Of a stretch of DNA of 64,000 nucleotides, positions 1 through 11,083 are shown piece by piece. The notes beneath the pieces are model-generated. The model ran no database searches. It was not told the DNA's origin and saw only the letters and a program-made list of their open reading frames with translations. How positions within the stretch are numbered: position 1 is the first letter of the stretch; each line of letters begins with the position of its first letter. Location: contig JAPYKE020000280.1 of the NCBI GenBank assembly GCA_028554795.2, positions 124,001-188,000 of the forward strand, read 5' to 3'. The position numbers were made by a program, and so were the translations under genes. The DNA comes from Sinohyriopsis cumingii (lineage: Eukaryota; Mollusca; Bivalvia; Unionida; Unionidae).

Positions 1-2298
1 AAAAGCTGAGTTGTAGTTTGCTTTCATGTAAGCAACCTCACACCATACCTGTCAACTTTCATGCCATGAGGGGAAAGAAAATGCCCAATTTTTTTTGGTC
101 GCTCTGTGCCTACCTCCTGATTTCATAATATCTTCCAATTTTTGCAGAGAACTCCCAATTATTACATTATATCTTCAATTTTCATTTCTTCTAAACAAGA
201 AAGTCCGGCATATTCTGTTGTATCACCTGTGAATTATTGTTTTGCCGAAATAATTACTGTAAAGAATTCGCTTCTTCGCTAAATAGAATGTTAAGTTTAA
301 ACATTATTCACGTAATGATTTTTTTTACCTCTACAGTAATAAAAAAAATAACAAAATGAACCAGAACAAAAAAATAAACCACAACAATAAAATCATCCAC
401 AATTAATTTCAATGCAGAGAAGATCACTACGAATGCTGTAACTCCATATGCTATAGCGCCATTCCCACAAAAGAAACTTAAACAAGTGAACACCTGGCAT
501 TTTTATACTGTATGTATCAATGTTAATTACCATTGTTAAATTAAAAGAAGGAATGAAAATACTTAACCACGCAGCAAATGTTTCCTCAAAAACCTAATTC
601 ATAATAAACAATACTAAATGCTGCACAAGTTGACAATAAGGGAATAAGGTCAGATATACAAAGAGGAAAAAATGGTTGCCACATGTATGGTACCATGATG
701 ATGGCTATTTTGGTACCTTTAGTTCAACAAAATTGGTCATCCTTTATTTGCCAATCAATTGCTGGTGCTTGTGTAACACAATAGTGTGGAATGTGGTTTC
801 TTTGAATTACGGCAGAGGGCCAGTCATTTTCACAAAATAGTTGCATGGTTAAGGATTAATTTTTAGTTAGTCATGCTGGCTTTCTTGCTTATTTATTTAA
901 GACTTATCTATAGCTATTGTGCAGTCTAACCACAGCTGACAAGAGTATGAAAAAAGGGCACATCCTGGGGGAAAATAGGACATGTCACATGGAGAAATGG
1001 CAAGTCTTTTTGAGAATTTCATGCATATTGGACCAGGAAGATCGATCAATATTTAACGAAAACAGTGCTTTAAAAATGCCATGAAAAACCTCCCAATTTT
1101 AGGTCCCAATCTCTATTATTTTTATTCAGCCTTCCTACTTGGCTTTTGAAACATTCACAGGTATGCCATACACCTCGTTTTACAAAACTACGGTAACAAT
1201 GCTAATATTATGGAACAAAAGGCAATTACACATCAATGAACTTGTATAGTTACTGGTCAGAATTCCCTCTTATCACAAACCAGTTTCAGGGTTTTAATGA
1301 TTAACTGGCCATACAGGCAGTACATGCTGTCGCAAAACGCTAGACTAATTCGCCAACTATCAACATAGGAGATGCCGAAACTTCAAGCTTTCCATTGTGT
1401 GGAATGTTATATTTGTTCAGCTAAAATACAAACTTTAAGCTAAAATTGATTGATGTTGATCTTAGTTAATCTATATGAGAATTTTAGCCTTTAATTTTAC
1501 CACTCTTCATGAACATGTAAATTATGATGGTTATGTGCCTTGTACAATTAAACGTACATATCTTTTTAAAAATATCACCTCAGTTTGTAGGATCGCTTAT
1601 ATTATTGTAAATGAGTAACTTGTGAGCATGTGATTCAACGTAAATGAAACAGCTACTAAGGATTAGCTGAAATATTATTTGGCAGAATGCAATTTGGTCG
1701 AAACAATAAAGCAAAATCTGCATCTGATATATTTGGGAATAAGTAAGGATTTAAGTGATGCTATGCACGCTTTGTACTTTGTAAGTACTGTATAGTTCAG
1801 CCTGGTCTCCCTGGTAAACTCAACTGGCCTGCGAATTATGAAGATTGTATTTACCTTTATTTAGTTTCCTATTGGAGAAATCAGAAAATATGCGCATGCA
1901 AAATAATAACAAAATCAATCATAGTACTTTTAACAGTTTAATAATTGTTGGGTCACCAAAAGTTACTTTTTGTAAATGCCGTTGTCTTAGGACATGGAAA
2001 AAATTATTGTTTTGTGTCCCATGATTTACAGCCGTTACAGTAGTCAACAAAAAGACCTAAAAACTGCCAAGTTTTGATATTGGCCTGCGGATGAGTCGAT
2101 GCCCCACCTTCCTCCAGACCTTTATTTTTCCTAAATTATTCAGCTTATATGCAAGTGTATATGGTAATTTTTAACAATTACCTGAAAAATTGGTTCTTGC
2201 CTAATATGCAAATGCTTGGATTAACTTGCTGTTGACCCTAAACACTGTTGGCATGTTTGTTTAGTATTATTATGGGATATTAGAAATTTATAAAGCAA
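1..2298. other. Intergenic or intronic AT-rich DNA, no gene seen
   Basis: Both strands were read. There is no ORF with recognisable protein content, no clear exon with paired splice sites and no RNA gene. The 61-codon minus-strand frame at 308-493 is hydrophobic low-complexity sequence and is not supported as a gene. The stretch may be intron of the same locus that carries the micro-exons further right. Confidence 0.6.
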
Positions 2299-2393
2299 CA
2301 GGTCTAGTTATTAAACCCAGGTATTTAATATAACCAAAAATAGTTTTACTGATATTTAAAAAGACAATACTTGGGTTTTAATAACAAGGCCTG
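2299..2393. repeat. Small palindromic MITE-like repeat
   Basis: The ends are imperfect inverted repeats of about 27 bp: the left arm starts CAGGTCTAGTTATTAAACCC and the right arm ends GTTTTAATAACAAGGCCTG. The interior is about 40 bp of AT-rich sequence. No clear target duplication is visible, so the superfamily is unassigned. Confidence 0.5.
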
Positions 2394-2395
2394 TG

Positions 2396-2545
2396 GCCTC
2401 ACTTTTGATACCTTACCAATGCCAAGCAAAGTAGCTGTTAGTACCATCTTTATAAGTCTTTGTTAAGACTATGCCAGGGTTCGAAACCATTTCCTCCTGC
2501 ATGTGAGGTGGATGCTCTACCCACTTGACTACCAGAGCAGTCAGG
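2396..2545 (-). mobile_element. tRNA-derived SINE, family A, minus-strand copy
   Basis: Read on the minus strand, the sequence has a tRNA-like head with an A-box-like part (GTAGTCAAGTGGGTAGAGC) and a B box (GGTTTCGAACC). A body follows containing an AAAGACTTA...GATGGTAC stretch also present in the plus-strand copy at 4014-4250. The copy is diverged and 3' truncated. Confidence 0.6.
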
Positions 2546-2702
2546 AGATGGTGAGATACAATTAAGAGGGAATGTTTGTTGTTACACCTGATTATTACTA
2601 AATGCCTCTATATAGTTAATGAAGCATGATTAAAAACTTATAATGGTCTGATCAAAGACAGTTCTGTAGTTCAATCCATTATAATTAACTGCCAGTCAGT
2701 GA

Positions 2703-2880
2703 TCAAAGATAACTTAACAGGTGATAAGGATAATCACTTACCAGCACAGGTGTGAAGAGAATCCAAGTCAGCCAAGTTTATTTTGACAAAATCCTTTGAC
2801 ACTTGTGCTCACAGGACCACATAGTATTCACATCGACCTTCCATCACACCTATGTTATTGCATTTTTCACAGTTCCATGT
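2703..2880 (+). repeat. Dispersed repeat, copy 1
   Basis: About 170 bp that recurs, diverged, at 3709-3870. Shared blocks include TTACCAGCACA, a GTGTGAA.AGAATCCA stretch and CCTATGTTATTGCAT. The two copies differ by substitutions and small indels, and frames that are open in one are closed in the other, so it reads as a non-coding duplicate or unknown transposon. Confidence 0.5.
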
Positions 2881-3271
2881 TTTGACCAAATCTTTAAAAA
2901 ATCAGATAACTGATTATCCGGACAAAATCAATATCCCCAGATGTGTCCAGGTAATCGTTGTCTTATTCTACCTCTCTCTCTTTCTGTATGTTTGTACTTG
3001 ATAGCATGTACTTGAACAATTTTATCTAGTACACATTATGTATATGTAATGTTATTTCTATTACAAGTGAATTTTTCATGATATAATTTCATAGCTATGA
3101 TTGCAATTTTGACAAGGTTCAAATATCTTTACCTTGATAAATTACTTTAACATTTGTTTGTATTATTCTACATCAGATCAAAATTTCCTAATCTTTTCAT
3201 CAGTTGAGAGCCTTAGTAAACATGTTATTCTTTCTTATTAATGTATTTAATTTTTCACCCTTTATCTCTAG

Positions 3272-3313
3272 ACACTGATATGAATGCTGCTTCAAGGGAA
3301 GGGCCAAGCCAAG
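3272..3313 (+). CDS. Candidate 42-nt phase-1 micro-exon (TDMN type)
   Basis: A pyrimidine-rich tract ending TTTATCTCTAG precedes the exon and GTAACA follows it. Read with two leading bases and one trailing base, it encodes T-D-M-N-A-A-S-R-E-G-P-S-Q with no stop. Length (42 nt) and phase match the micro-exons at 6022 and 33981, and the acceptor context matches the 39-nt exons further right. A candidate upstream exon ends at 2950 (GTGTCCAG then GTAATC). No transcript evidence is available, and the parent protein is not recognised. Confidence 0.5.
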
Positions 3314-3708
3314 GTAACATCCTACCTATTAAAGAATTGAACAATTCTGTAGCGTTTATATGCATAGATTTTATTTTCATCTTGGGTACATTAAGTCAGA
3401 AATGTTAATGCAGAATTTAACAGTAGTGTGCTGCTTTCTGTTACATATATCCATGAAATTAATCCATCATGAAGATTAATTACTTAAGAGTGGGTGTTAT
3501 GGTAAAAATTATGATCTACAATTTTTTATTTCTGTTTTTTATTATTAATTTGTTAATATAAATAGTTACAAAAGGTCTGTCCACTCAAATCATAAAACTT
3601 CAAAAAATTAGTCCTGGATCTGTGTCTGAGATTTTCTAGAATAAAATTAGAATTATTGAAAAATATTGGGGATGACTCTGCAGGGGATTTTCTATACACT
3701 AGGCCACA

Positions 3709-3870
3709 GGTGACAGAGGTTAATCATTTACCAGCACAAGTGTGAATAGAATCCATGCCAGCCAATTTTACTTTGATAAAACTGTTTGGGCACGTGTGTT
3801 CACAAGACCACACAGTGTTCATTTTGACCATCCATACTACCTATGTTATTGCATCATTCACAGTTTTACT
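3709..3870 (+). repeat. Dispersed repeat, copy 2
   Basis: Diverged duplicate of 2703-2880. It generates a spurious 91-codon frame (3742-4017) that is not conserved in the other copy. Confidence 0.5.
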
Positions 3871-4013
3871 TTTTCATACATGCCCATCATTTTGCTTTGG
3901 CATAATCATTACACTTTTTTTCTCCATGTAATTAAATCTTACACTTGCCTATATATATATGGATTATGCTTTAAAGGTACATTAAAATTAAAAATAATTA
4001 TTTTTAAAAAAAT

Positions 4014-4250
4014 ATGACCGCTCCGGTAGCCTGGTGGTTAGACATCTGCCTTGGATGTGGGAGGTCATGGGTTGATCCCCAGCTGAGTCATACCAAAGAC
4101 TTACAAAAATGGTACAGCTGCCTTGCTTGGCACTCAACACTAAGTGGTTTGTGTGAGGACTGGTCGGCCTGGTGTCAGGATAATGTGACTGGGTGGGACA
4201 TCATGCTACATGTCTGTGGCATGATATCCCAGTGATATGACTGAAACATT
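4014..4250 (+). mobile_element. tRNA-derived SINE, family A, plus-strand copy
   Basis: The head reads GACCGCTCCGGTAGCCTGG, with an A-box-like TAGCCTGGTGGTTAGACA and a B-box-like GGTTGATCCC. A body of about 160 bp follows (CAAAGACTTACAAAAATGG, CTTGCTTGGCACTCAACA) and then an A-rich tail. Same family as the minus-strand copy at 2396-2545. It is a pol III-type retroposon, not a functional tRNA, because no cloverleaf closes. Confidence 0.7.
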
Positions 4251-5141
4251 GTTAAAGCTATGTTAAAAATCAAAATCAAGCACAAAATTAAAAATAAAGA
4301 AATAAATAAAAAAATTGTCATTTTTTAAAATCATATCTCTATTTTCACTCATCATATAAATTTGAGACTATTCTGACAAGAAAGACTGCTGCATAAGAAT
4401 AGCAAATCTTGAACCTACATGTACTTTCCTAATTTTTTATCTATAGGAACTGTACCTTAACCATTTCCAAGAAAACAGACGGGTTTCTTTACTTTGAAAC
4501 TCTGCCTGGCAGATTCATAATATTAATAACCAAGCTGGTTAAAAGACCAGTCTGTACTTTTAAAGAAAATGCACCAGATTCTTTGGCAAAATGGACATTT
4601 ATGGTATGACCTGCAGATGAAAATTCTTAGAACTCTTTAAGCCTTAAAACAAGTCTAGTCAGAAAAAAGGACAAATGAAAATCACTAGACAAATTTGAAA
4701 AGAAGAATATGAGCATGAATGAGCACAGATCTCAGCCTCATTGCAGAATCTGTGAATGATCAGTGGGCAAACGTTAGTCACGCAGACTAGTTAAAGTGAG
4801 TGTTGAATATAAATAATTTATCCATATGTTTTTTTCTTTCTTCATTCTGGTTATAATCCACATGGATTTGGCTCATTTTTGCCCAGTATTTTGACTGCGC
4901 CAGATCCAGATTAGTAGCAAAAGTAAATGTACATATTTCATACCTTTTTTACACCACGTAATATGTAGATTACACATTTTGTGCTCAGATTATGCTATTT
5001 TGCCACTTATTGGGGTAATGTATGCTTTTTGATCTAACTGAATAGTGATTCTCTGTATAAAATTGATGTCCACAGATGAGACCACGTAATGATTGTTGTA
5101 CTCCCCCATTTTCTTTTTCTCTCTCTCTCCATGTGGTGTGT

Positions 5142-5191
5142 GTAAGTGTGTGTGTGTGTGTGTATGTATATATATATATATATATATATAA
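5142..5191. repeat. Compound (TG)n(TA)n microsatellite
   Basis: An uninterrupted GTGTGTGTG run passes into a TATATATA run. It borders the foldback repeat to its right. Confidence 0.9.
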
Positions 5192-5194
5192 AAA

Positions 5195-5525
5195 TAGAGA
5201 TAAGCAGTTTTATTAGTATTTTACTATGTATTATGCACATTTATTAACGATAGAAATAAAATTGAAAAATATTTAAAAAATACAAAAGCCAAGACACAAA
5301 TAATAATGTATTATATCTTGATGTATTATTATGTATAATAATAATATTATTATTATGTAATATTGAACATTCATCAATAATGTATCAAGATATATTATTA
5401 TTTGTGTTTTGTTTTTTGTTTTTTTTTAAAAATATTTTTTCAAATTTATTTATTTGTTTGTTTTTTATATCGTTAATAAATGTGCATTATACCTAATAAA
5501 ATACTAATAAAACTATTTGTATCTA
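5195..5525. repeat. Foldback (long palindrome) element
   Basis: Two arms of roughly 130-150 bp are imperfect reverse complements. The left arm carries AGTTTTATTAGTATTTTA and GCACATTTATTAACGATA. The right arm carries TATCGTTAATAAATGTGC and TAAAATACTAATAAAACT. The centre is AT-rich (TAATAATATTATTATTA). The whole could extrude a hairpin and resembles a foldback MITE; no coding potential. Confidence 0.8.
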
Positions 5526-5880
5526 GTCATAAATTTGTGATTTTTTTAGAAAGACAGTTATCAATAGAGATATATGTATCTTTAAGATCCAGTTTTATAC
5601 ATATTTTTATGTATTAAAATATAATTAATCTGTGCTGTATATGCATATCTCCATGTCAATTATTTGTTAAGGTATAAGACAATTAGGTTAAAAATGTAAG
5701 CTATGATGTCATTTTGTTTATGTCTTATTGTTTATTTCATTGATCACTTAGAAACAGAATATATTTAATGACATAACCAATGATATTGAATTGAGTTTGA
5801 ATTCAGACTGAAGAAGCATTAAAGTGAAACTGGTGACACATTCTACATGTTGGTGTTCTTTATAAATGGTGAGTGAGAGA

Positions 5881-5883
<3 letters not shown>

Positions 5884-5913
<30 letters not shown>
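5884..5913. repeat. (AT)n microsatellite
   Basis: A perfect AT dinucleotide run upstream of the micro-exon at 6022. Similar dinucleotide tracts lie upstream of the micro-exons at 8384 and 33981. Confidence 0.9.
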
Positions 5914-6021
5914 CTGAGAGTGAGAAAGAGCAAATTGTAATAAAAAAAATGTATACATATAAAAGACCATGTTCCAAAGAGTATTGCTTTTGTTTTATAT
6001 GTTCTTTATCTCATTTCTCAG

Positions 6022-6063
6022 ACACAACTGATGATCACGTTACTACAGAGGCCTTGATTCATG
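6022..6063 (+). CDS. Candidate 42-nt phase-1 micro-exon (TTDD type)
   Basis: Acceptor tract TCTTTATCTCATTTCTCAG, then 42 nt, then donor GTAAGA. Phase 1-1 reading gives T-T-D-D-H-V-T-T-E-A-L-I-H without a stop. The upstream sequence (TTGTTTTATATGTTC) and the downstream start (GTAAGATTGGAATTG) are paralogous to those of the exon at 8384. An hAT element begins 30 bp after the donor, in the presumed intron. Confidence 0.55.
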
Positions 6064-6093
6064 GTAAGATTGGAATTGCATGATACTCTAAGT

Positions 6094-6888
6094 CAGGGGT
6101 CTCAAACTCAAACCACCCTGAGGGCCGCATGAGGGGATTTCAATGGCCCAAGGGCCGCACCACCTTTGTTATCTCTCATGACACCTGGTGACGCCAATCG
6201 TTTTGCGGGCCACAGGATATGGCTTGGCGGGCCACGTGTTTGAGATCCCTACTCTACAGTCTTATAGCAAAACTTGCTCTTACTGAATCTTCATTGCAGT
6301 GACTAACATTAGTAAAGAAACTTCTTTGTTTGTATAATGCTGATTTAAGTTGCATAACTTTATCCTCTCTATTTTGCTCGCGTAAGCGTCATATTTCTCA
6401 CGATGCATTGTTTCATAGTGCCGATGCATGTATTACTCCTTCGGAACAGCTATCGTTTGTTGACAAACAAGACATTTAATTTTATCGCTGACCTCAGTGA
6501 CAAAATATAAATCCTCCCATTTGACTTGAAAAACTCTTTTCGTCCGCGAGTTTTCTTTTTTTCGACACAGAAGACATTTATACGGGCTTTTATGTTTATA
6601 AAAATGCAGCAGAATCAACTTTATAAATTCAACATTAACTCGATCACTTTACTAAAAACTGGAACCGGAAGTCTGCATTAAGGGTGACAATTAATAGAAA
6701 GACTACAAATAATTAAGTCAGAGTTTCTTATGGTTAAAATGGTGCTAATGTTAAAGTTCAAAAGGCGGCGAGAGAAAAATAAAAAATTAATAGTCAATTT
6801 TTTTTTAAAATCCCAAAATGCGTCGCATGCCGCACAATATGCCCTTGCAGGCGCATGCGGCCCATGGGCCACGTGTTTGAGACCCCTG
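6094..6888 (-). mobile_element. hAT-family DNA transposon, deleted copy
   Basis: The ends are CAGGGGTCTCAAACTC and its near-complement GTTTGAGACCCCTG. The 8-bp direct repeat CTCTAAGT flanks both sides (6086-6093 and 6889-6896), the duplication size expected for hAT. GC-rich GGGCCGC/GCGGGCC blocks lie inside each end, and a second right-end-like block (GGCCACGTGTTTGAGATCCC) at about 6221-6250 suggests a nested or rearranged copy. Only an N-terminal transposase remnant survives. Confidence 0.85.
6366..6618 (-). pseudogene. hAT transposase N-terminus, BED-type zinc-finger remnant
   Basis: The minus-strand frame from 6618 encodes a lysine-rich start followed by C..C (CLLC), then F..KW...YF and CLVCQQTIAV, the pattern of the BED-like finger at the N-terminus of hAT transposases and GTF2IRD2/ZBED-type proteins. 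An in-frame TAA at 6433-6435 interrupts it. The same frame continues with H..HYE.MHREKYD, the usual histidine part of that finger, so the stop is an inactivating change. The catalytic domain is missing. Confidence 0.65.
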
Positions 6889-8225
6889 CTCTAAGTCATC
6901 TGCCACCTGGTTAATGAAATTTAAATTTGTGTGCATTAATGTGTCACATATAAAATAGGCCAATTCATTATTTATTGTTTAGAAATGTGTAGTTGTTGAA
7001 AATGGATTAAAAATTATTTACTATATACACTCATTTATAAATTCAGAAATTTTCTAGAATAAAATTAAAATTATTGACATTTGTGTTTTAAAATTCAGCA
7101 TGATCTTCCCTTATCTTGTTAGCCTCAGGTCGATTTCAACGATATAGATGAATATATTATTTGATATTGATTTAAGATTGTGGCTTCATGCAAAACAAAA
7201 ACAAGAAAGTTGTGATTGAACTTTCCTAAAATTGCTATAAGAGATCCTCAAATACATGGGAACTGTAGTGTAAGCCTTAACTAATTAGCTTTGAAATATC
7301 ACTTGACAGTTAAAGTAATCAGATATTCCACACTTGACTAGAACTGATATACACCAACAGCTGGATTATGTTATACATTCACTAGGGTTTAAGTTCCATG
7401 GGAAATATACGCTCAGGGCAGACTTTACTCCCCTTCCAAGCTGTATTGATGTATTGTATTTAATAAAGACTATAGAATGCCTTCTGCAGTTATTCTTCAA
7501 TAACAAATAACATTACAGGAACTATCTCTAATTATGTAAACAATCCAGGCTACTATTTCATCAATATAATTCCAGAAGTTAAGACCAGACATTTGATTGG
7601 TCAGCATTATGTCAGACTTAAATTTCAGCCAGTGGGATTGTTTTACTATAGACAAGTTAATTTGGTGAAATCCAGACCTGATAAAACAATATTGTGCCAG
7701 TTTGTTTGGTGTTCAGACTGACTTTGAAATTTTACTTTAAAGCAAGATTGATTTAAATGCAGCTATTTGATCATTTTAATTGCATGTCATTTAAAACGTT
7801 TACAATATGCCACTAATCTTTTTTTTAAAAATCACCCATTATCTAAGAAAATATATGACCTTGTAAGAGGTATTAGTTTGCATAGAACTTAATATAACCA
7901 TACATATGCTATGATATTAATATACAAGCCTTGTGTATTAATATAAATTGTCACAGATGCCTGCTGGTATTGTTGTCTCTAATCAGGGTGTCCTGTCTTG
8001 AGAGGGACCTTATAAAAATATAAAATCACTATTAAATGCTATGCTCTGAACTTAGTCAACATCTCTTCAACTTTGAAAAGAAGCTTGTCTCAGTGCTACA
8101 AGAAATTGTTGGATGTTGTACATGGCAAGAGTTAATTAATAATAATTTGACTAAATGGGATATCAAATTATCTTGACAAAATTTATGTCCTGATGGGTCC
8201 AGGTAATCAATGTTTTACCCCCCCC

Positions 8226-8226
<1 letters not shown>

Positions 8227-8279
<53 letters not shown>
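8227..8279. repeat. (AT)n microsatellite
   Basis: About 50 bp of AT repeats after a C-run, in the presumed intron upstream of the micro-exon at 8384. Confidence 0.9.
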
Positions 8280-8281
<2 letters not shown>

Positions 8282-8383
8282 GAGAGGGAGAATACATATT
8301 TGTGTGTATATTTAAAAGACCATGTTTCAGAGATTACATCCTTTGTTTTATATGTTCATTTTCTCTTTATTTACTTTGTTTAG

Positions 8384-8422
8384 TCCAAACTGGTGACCCA
8401 GAACAAGGGACCACAAGTCAAG
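8384..8422 (+). CDS. Candidate 39-nt phase-1 micro-exon (QTGDP type, copy 1)
   Basis: Acceptor TTTACTTTGTTTAG, exon of 39 nt, donor GTAAGA. Phase 1-1 reading encodes Q-T-G-D-P-E-Q-G-T-T-S-Q. It is the most diverged of nine QTGDP copies in the window (Glu where others have Asp or Val). The exon is embedded in a longer paralogous intron segment shared with all the others. Confidence 0.6.
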
Positions 8423-8569
8423 GTAAGATTGGAATTGAATTTTTAAGATTCTTGATACTCTTGGTCATCTGCCACCAGATTAGTGAAATTTAAACTTTAG
8501 GTCCGTGATATGTCATAGATTTAAAGATAGACAAATTCATTCTTTATTATTCATTAATGTGTTATTTTT

Positions 8570-8720
8570 GATGTTGGTGTTGTTGTTGTTGTTCTCGGGT
8601 TTAATGCAATTTTTCAGCACAAGATAGGCTATACATGGCAGCCAGTATTAATGGTGACTCTAGTTTGTTATTGATCTGGAACAGTGAGCGCTTTAGACCA
8701 CTCGGCCACTCGGGGCCCCC
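8570..8720 (-). mobile_element. tRNA-derived SINE, family B, internally deleted
   Basis: A GTT-repeat end (the (AAC)n tail on the minus strand), the conserved GGTTTAATGC.ATTTTTCAGC body, and a tRNA-like head whose minus strand contains GTGGCCGAGTGGTCTAAAGC. A 10-bp target duplication TGTTATTTTT flanks it (8560-8569, 8721-8730). The middle of the body and the B box are deleted compared with the copy at 42556. Confidence 0.75.
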
Positions 8721-9164
8721 TGTTATTTTTTAAAATAGATTAATAAAATCTCTTTACTGTTTACACTTGCTTATAAATTGATCCAGTTGCAAATAACATA
8801 GGCCCTGATCTGTCATTGCATAAAAGTGCCTGTAGAACAGGGTCTGTGTTTGTTCTCCTTGGTACTGCTTGCAAACTGCATAGACCCAGATTTGCTAGCA
8901 CATGATCTGATTGTATATCAGGGTCTGTGCATCTTATATTAGAATTTCCTTTTAAGAGAGTATATATATTAAAGCATGTCATGTTTTAGCAACTATGTTT
9001 TCTCCTCCCCCAAATTTTATAATCATTTTTTTAATTTTTTAATTGGTCAGTTTTAATTGGTCATCTCACTTCTAGCGGTTAAATCTTTTAAGGAAATCCA
9101 AATACTTTATATTTATTCTTATTCAATACAGTGTATTTCTTGATGTTGGAAGATTTTTTTGAAC

Positions 9165-9685
9165 CATACACTAAACATATTCCCTTGTTTAATTGCATTT
9201 TTCCGTACACAAAATCTGTTCCCTTGTACGATTGCATTTTTCCACACAGAAAACCTGTTTCCCTTGTACTATTGAATATTTCCATACATAAAATCTATTC
9301 CTCTATGGTTTTGCATTTTTCCATACACATAATCTGTTCCCCTATACTACTGGATTTATTCTTACAAAATAATCTGTTGGCATGTACTTTCACATTTTTT
9401 ACATACACAAGATCTGTTCTCCTGTACTATTGAATTTTTTGATACATAAATTCTGTTCCTCTATACTTTTGCATTTTTCGATACACAAAATCTGTTTTCC
9501 TTTACTATTAAATTTTTCCATACACAAAATCTGTTCCACTGTACTATTGCATATTTCTATAAACAAAATCTGTTCCCTTTTACCGTTGCATTTTTCCATA
9601 GACAAATACAGTTCCCCTATACTATTGCATCTTTCCATACACAGAATCTGTTCCCCTGTACTATTGCATTTTTCCTTATTTTTAT
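9165..9685 (+). repeat. Minisatellite D, ~36-bp unit (oldest array)
   Basis: Tandem units of about 36 bp with core CATACACAAAATCTGTTCCC...TACTATTGCATTTTTC. The unit is a multiple of 3, so long spurious ORFs arise on both strands. Copies here are more diverged than in the arrays at 35.8, 43.7, 51.4 and 60.6 kb. Confidence 0.9.
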
Positions 9686-9689
9686 AAAT

Positions 9690-10437
9690 GATACATCAGA
9701 GGTTTGAAAATTGTTTTGAACTCTTTGTGAGTATTTGTTCCATTAGGAACAGTTGTGGTTAGCCCCACATCTTGCCCTCAGCTCTCCATGCTTCCCTCCT
9801 TGTTACCACTGAAAGGGAAATCAAGTACACATGTAAACACATTTTGCCCTCTTTTTGAGTTTGGAAGTTAATATAGCTATGTATGCTTTCACTGCAACAT
9901 GTTATATTCTTCAATATGGCCATAAAAGCAGATGTATCAGGTTTTCATAGGCCAATTAACATTGTAGTGCTAAGAAAGCCAACTTGCAATTTAAATGAAC
10001 AGTAACTTTAACCATGTTGAAACAAATCCATGTAAGATGTAGGGTGAAGGAGTTTTCTTTTTGCAAAGAAACTGCTACTCCATTTTTACCAAGCACAGCA
10101 TACACTATCGATTACTTCACATTTTTCATTTTCTAAGTAATTCTGGAAATGACATAACAGTTGGGATCCATCCATAACAGTTGTGATTTCGTGCACATGA
10201 AATCAAAGCTAACAAATTGACTTGTACTATGTACAGAAGCACCAAGACAGCTTACACCTGTTGCAATGTACATGTCAAGTGTACAATGATGAATTGGAAG
10301 TCTCAGTTGAAAAAATAATTTATTAGTCTGAAAATTAGTTTCTTAGCAGAAATTTCCAAATGTCCAGTTTAAGTTTTTTAAAGCCAGTCAACAATAAGTT
10401 CTGTTGTACGATCATTTATGAGCAGTTCCAGTTGTTT
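9690..10437. other. Unit spacer E, no gene
   Basis: Single-copy-like spacer recurring in each duplicated unit (36.16-36.95, 44.05-44.8, 51.8-52.55, 60.95-61.7 kb). It has recognisable blocks such as GACATAACAGTTGGGATCC and GCACCAAGACAG. No coding potential is visible. Confidence 0.6.
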
Positions 10438-10439
10438 CT

Positions 10440-10850
10440 TGTTAGTTGCACATCTTTGATGGCATTATGCTTCATTCTTTTTAATTGCACATCTCTTATG
10501 GCATTACGATTCAGTCATTCCTTTTTTAAATGCATATCTTTTATCTGTTTATGGCATTACAATTCAATCATTGTTTTGATTGCACATTTTATATGGCATT
10601 AAGATTCAGTCATTCTATTTTAACTGAAAATATTTTATGAAATTAAGATTTCATAATTACTTTTTAACTGAACATCTTTAATGTCATTAGGATTCAATCA
10701 TTCCTTTTTAATTGCACATCTTTTATGGCACTAGAATTCAATCATTCCTTTAATAATGGCACATCTTTTATGGCATTGGGATTCAATCATTCCTTTTTAA
10801 TTGCAAATCTTTTATGGTTTTAAGGTTCAAACAATCCTTTTTAATTGTAC
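10440..10850 (+). repeat. Minisatellite F, ~37-40-bp unit
   Basis: Tandem units with core TTTTTAATTGCACATCTTTTATGGCATTA.GATTCAATCATTCC. It ends where the terminus of the 3.1-kb DNA element begins, as in all other units. Confidence 0.85.
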
Positions 10851-10854
10851 AGTG

Positions 10855-10860
10855 TGACCC
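10855..10860 (+). repeat. Target-site duplication, left (TGACCC)
   Basis: TGACCC abuts the left inverted repeat and recurs at 25534-25539. Shared bases at the junction allow the duplication to be read as 6 to 8 bp (up to GTGACCCC). Six fits the Polinton norm. Confidence 0.85.
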
Positions 10861-11078
10861 CAGCAGCAGGGAGGGTGTACAGACCCCCTGGCACAGACTA
10901 AAATAACCCTCCCACCAAACATTTCTCCGTAGAAGCCTCAGATTTCAAAAATAAAGCCTCCTGCGCAAATTAATCCGCAAAATTTCCCCCCAAATTGCAT
11001 TTTCGGGCATAAAAAAAAATGCATCTTTTTTGGGGGGGGGGTATTGTAAAATTTGTTTGTGATTGCAAATTCCGGTTG
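10861..11078 (+). repeat. Left terminal inverted repeat, 218 bp
   Basis: Starts CAGCAGCAGGGAGGGTG and ends CAAATTCCGGTTG. By eye every base, including the G10 and A9 homopolymers, matches the reverse complement of 25316-25533. The ATPase stop lies 5 bp inside it. Confidence 0.95.
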
Positions 11079-11083
11079 TAATT

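Noticed and set aside
3742-4235. Frames of 91 and 73 codons as host genes
   Set aside because: One lies in a diverged dispersed repeat and is not kept in its other copy. The other is the SINE itself.
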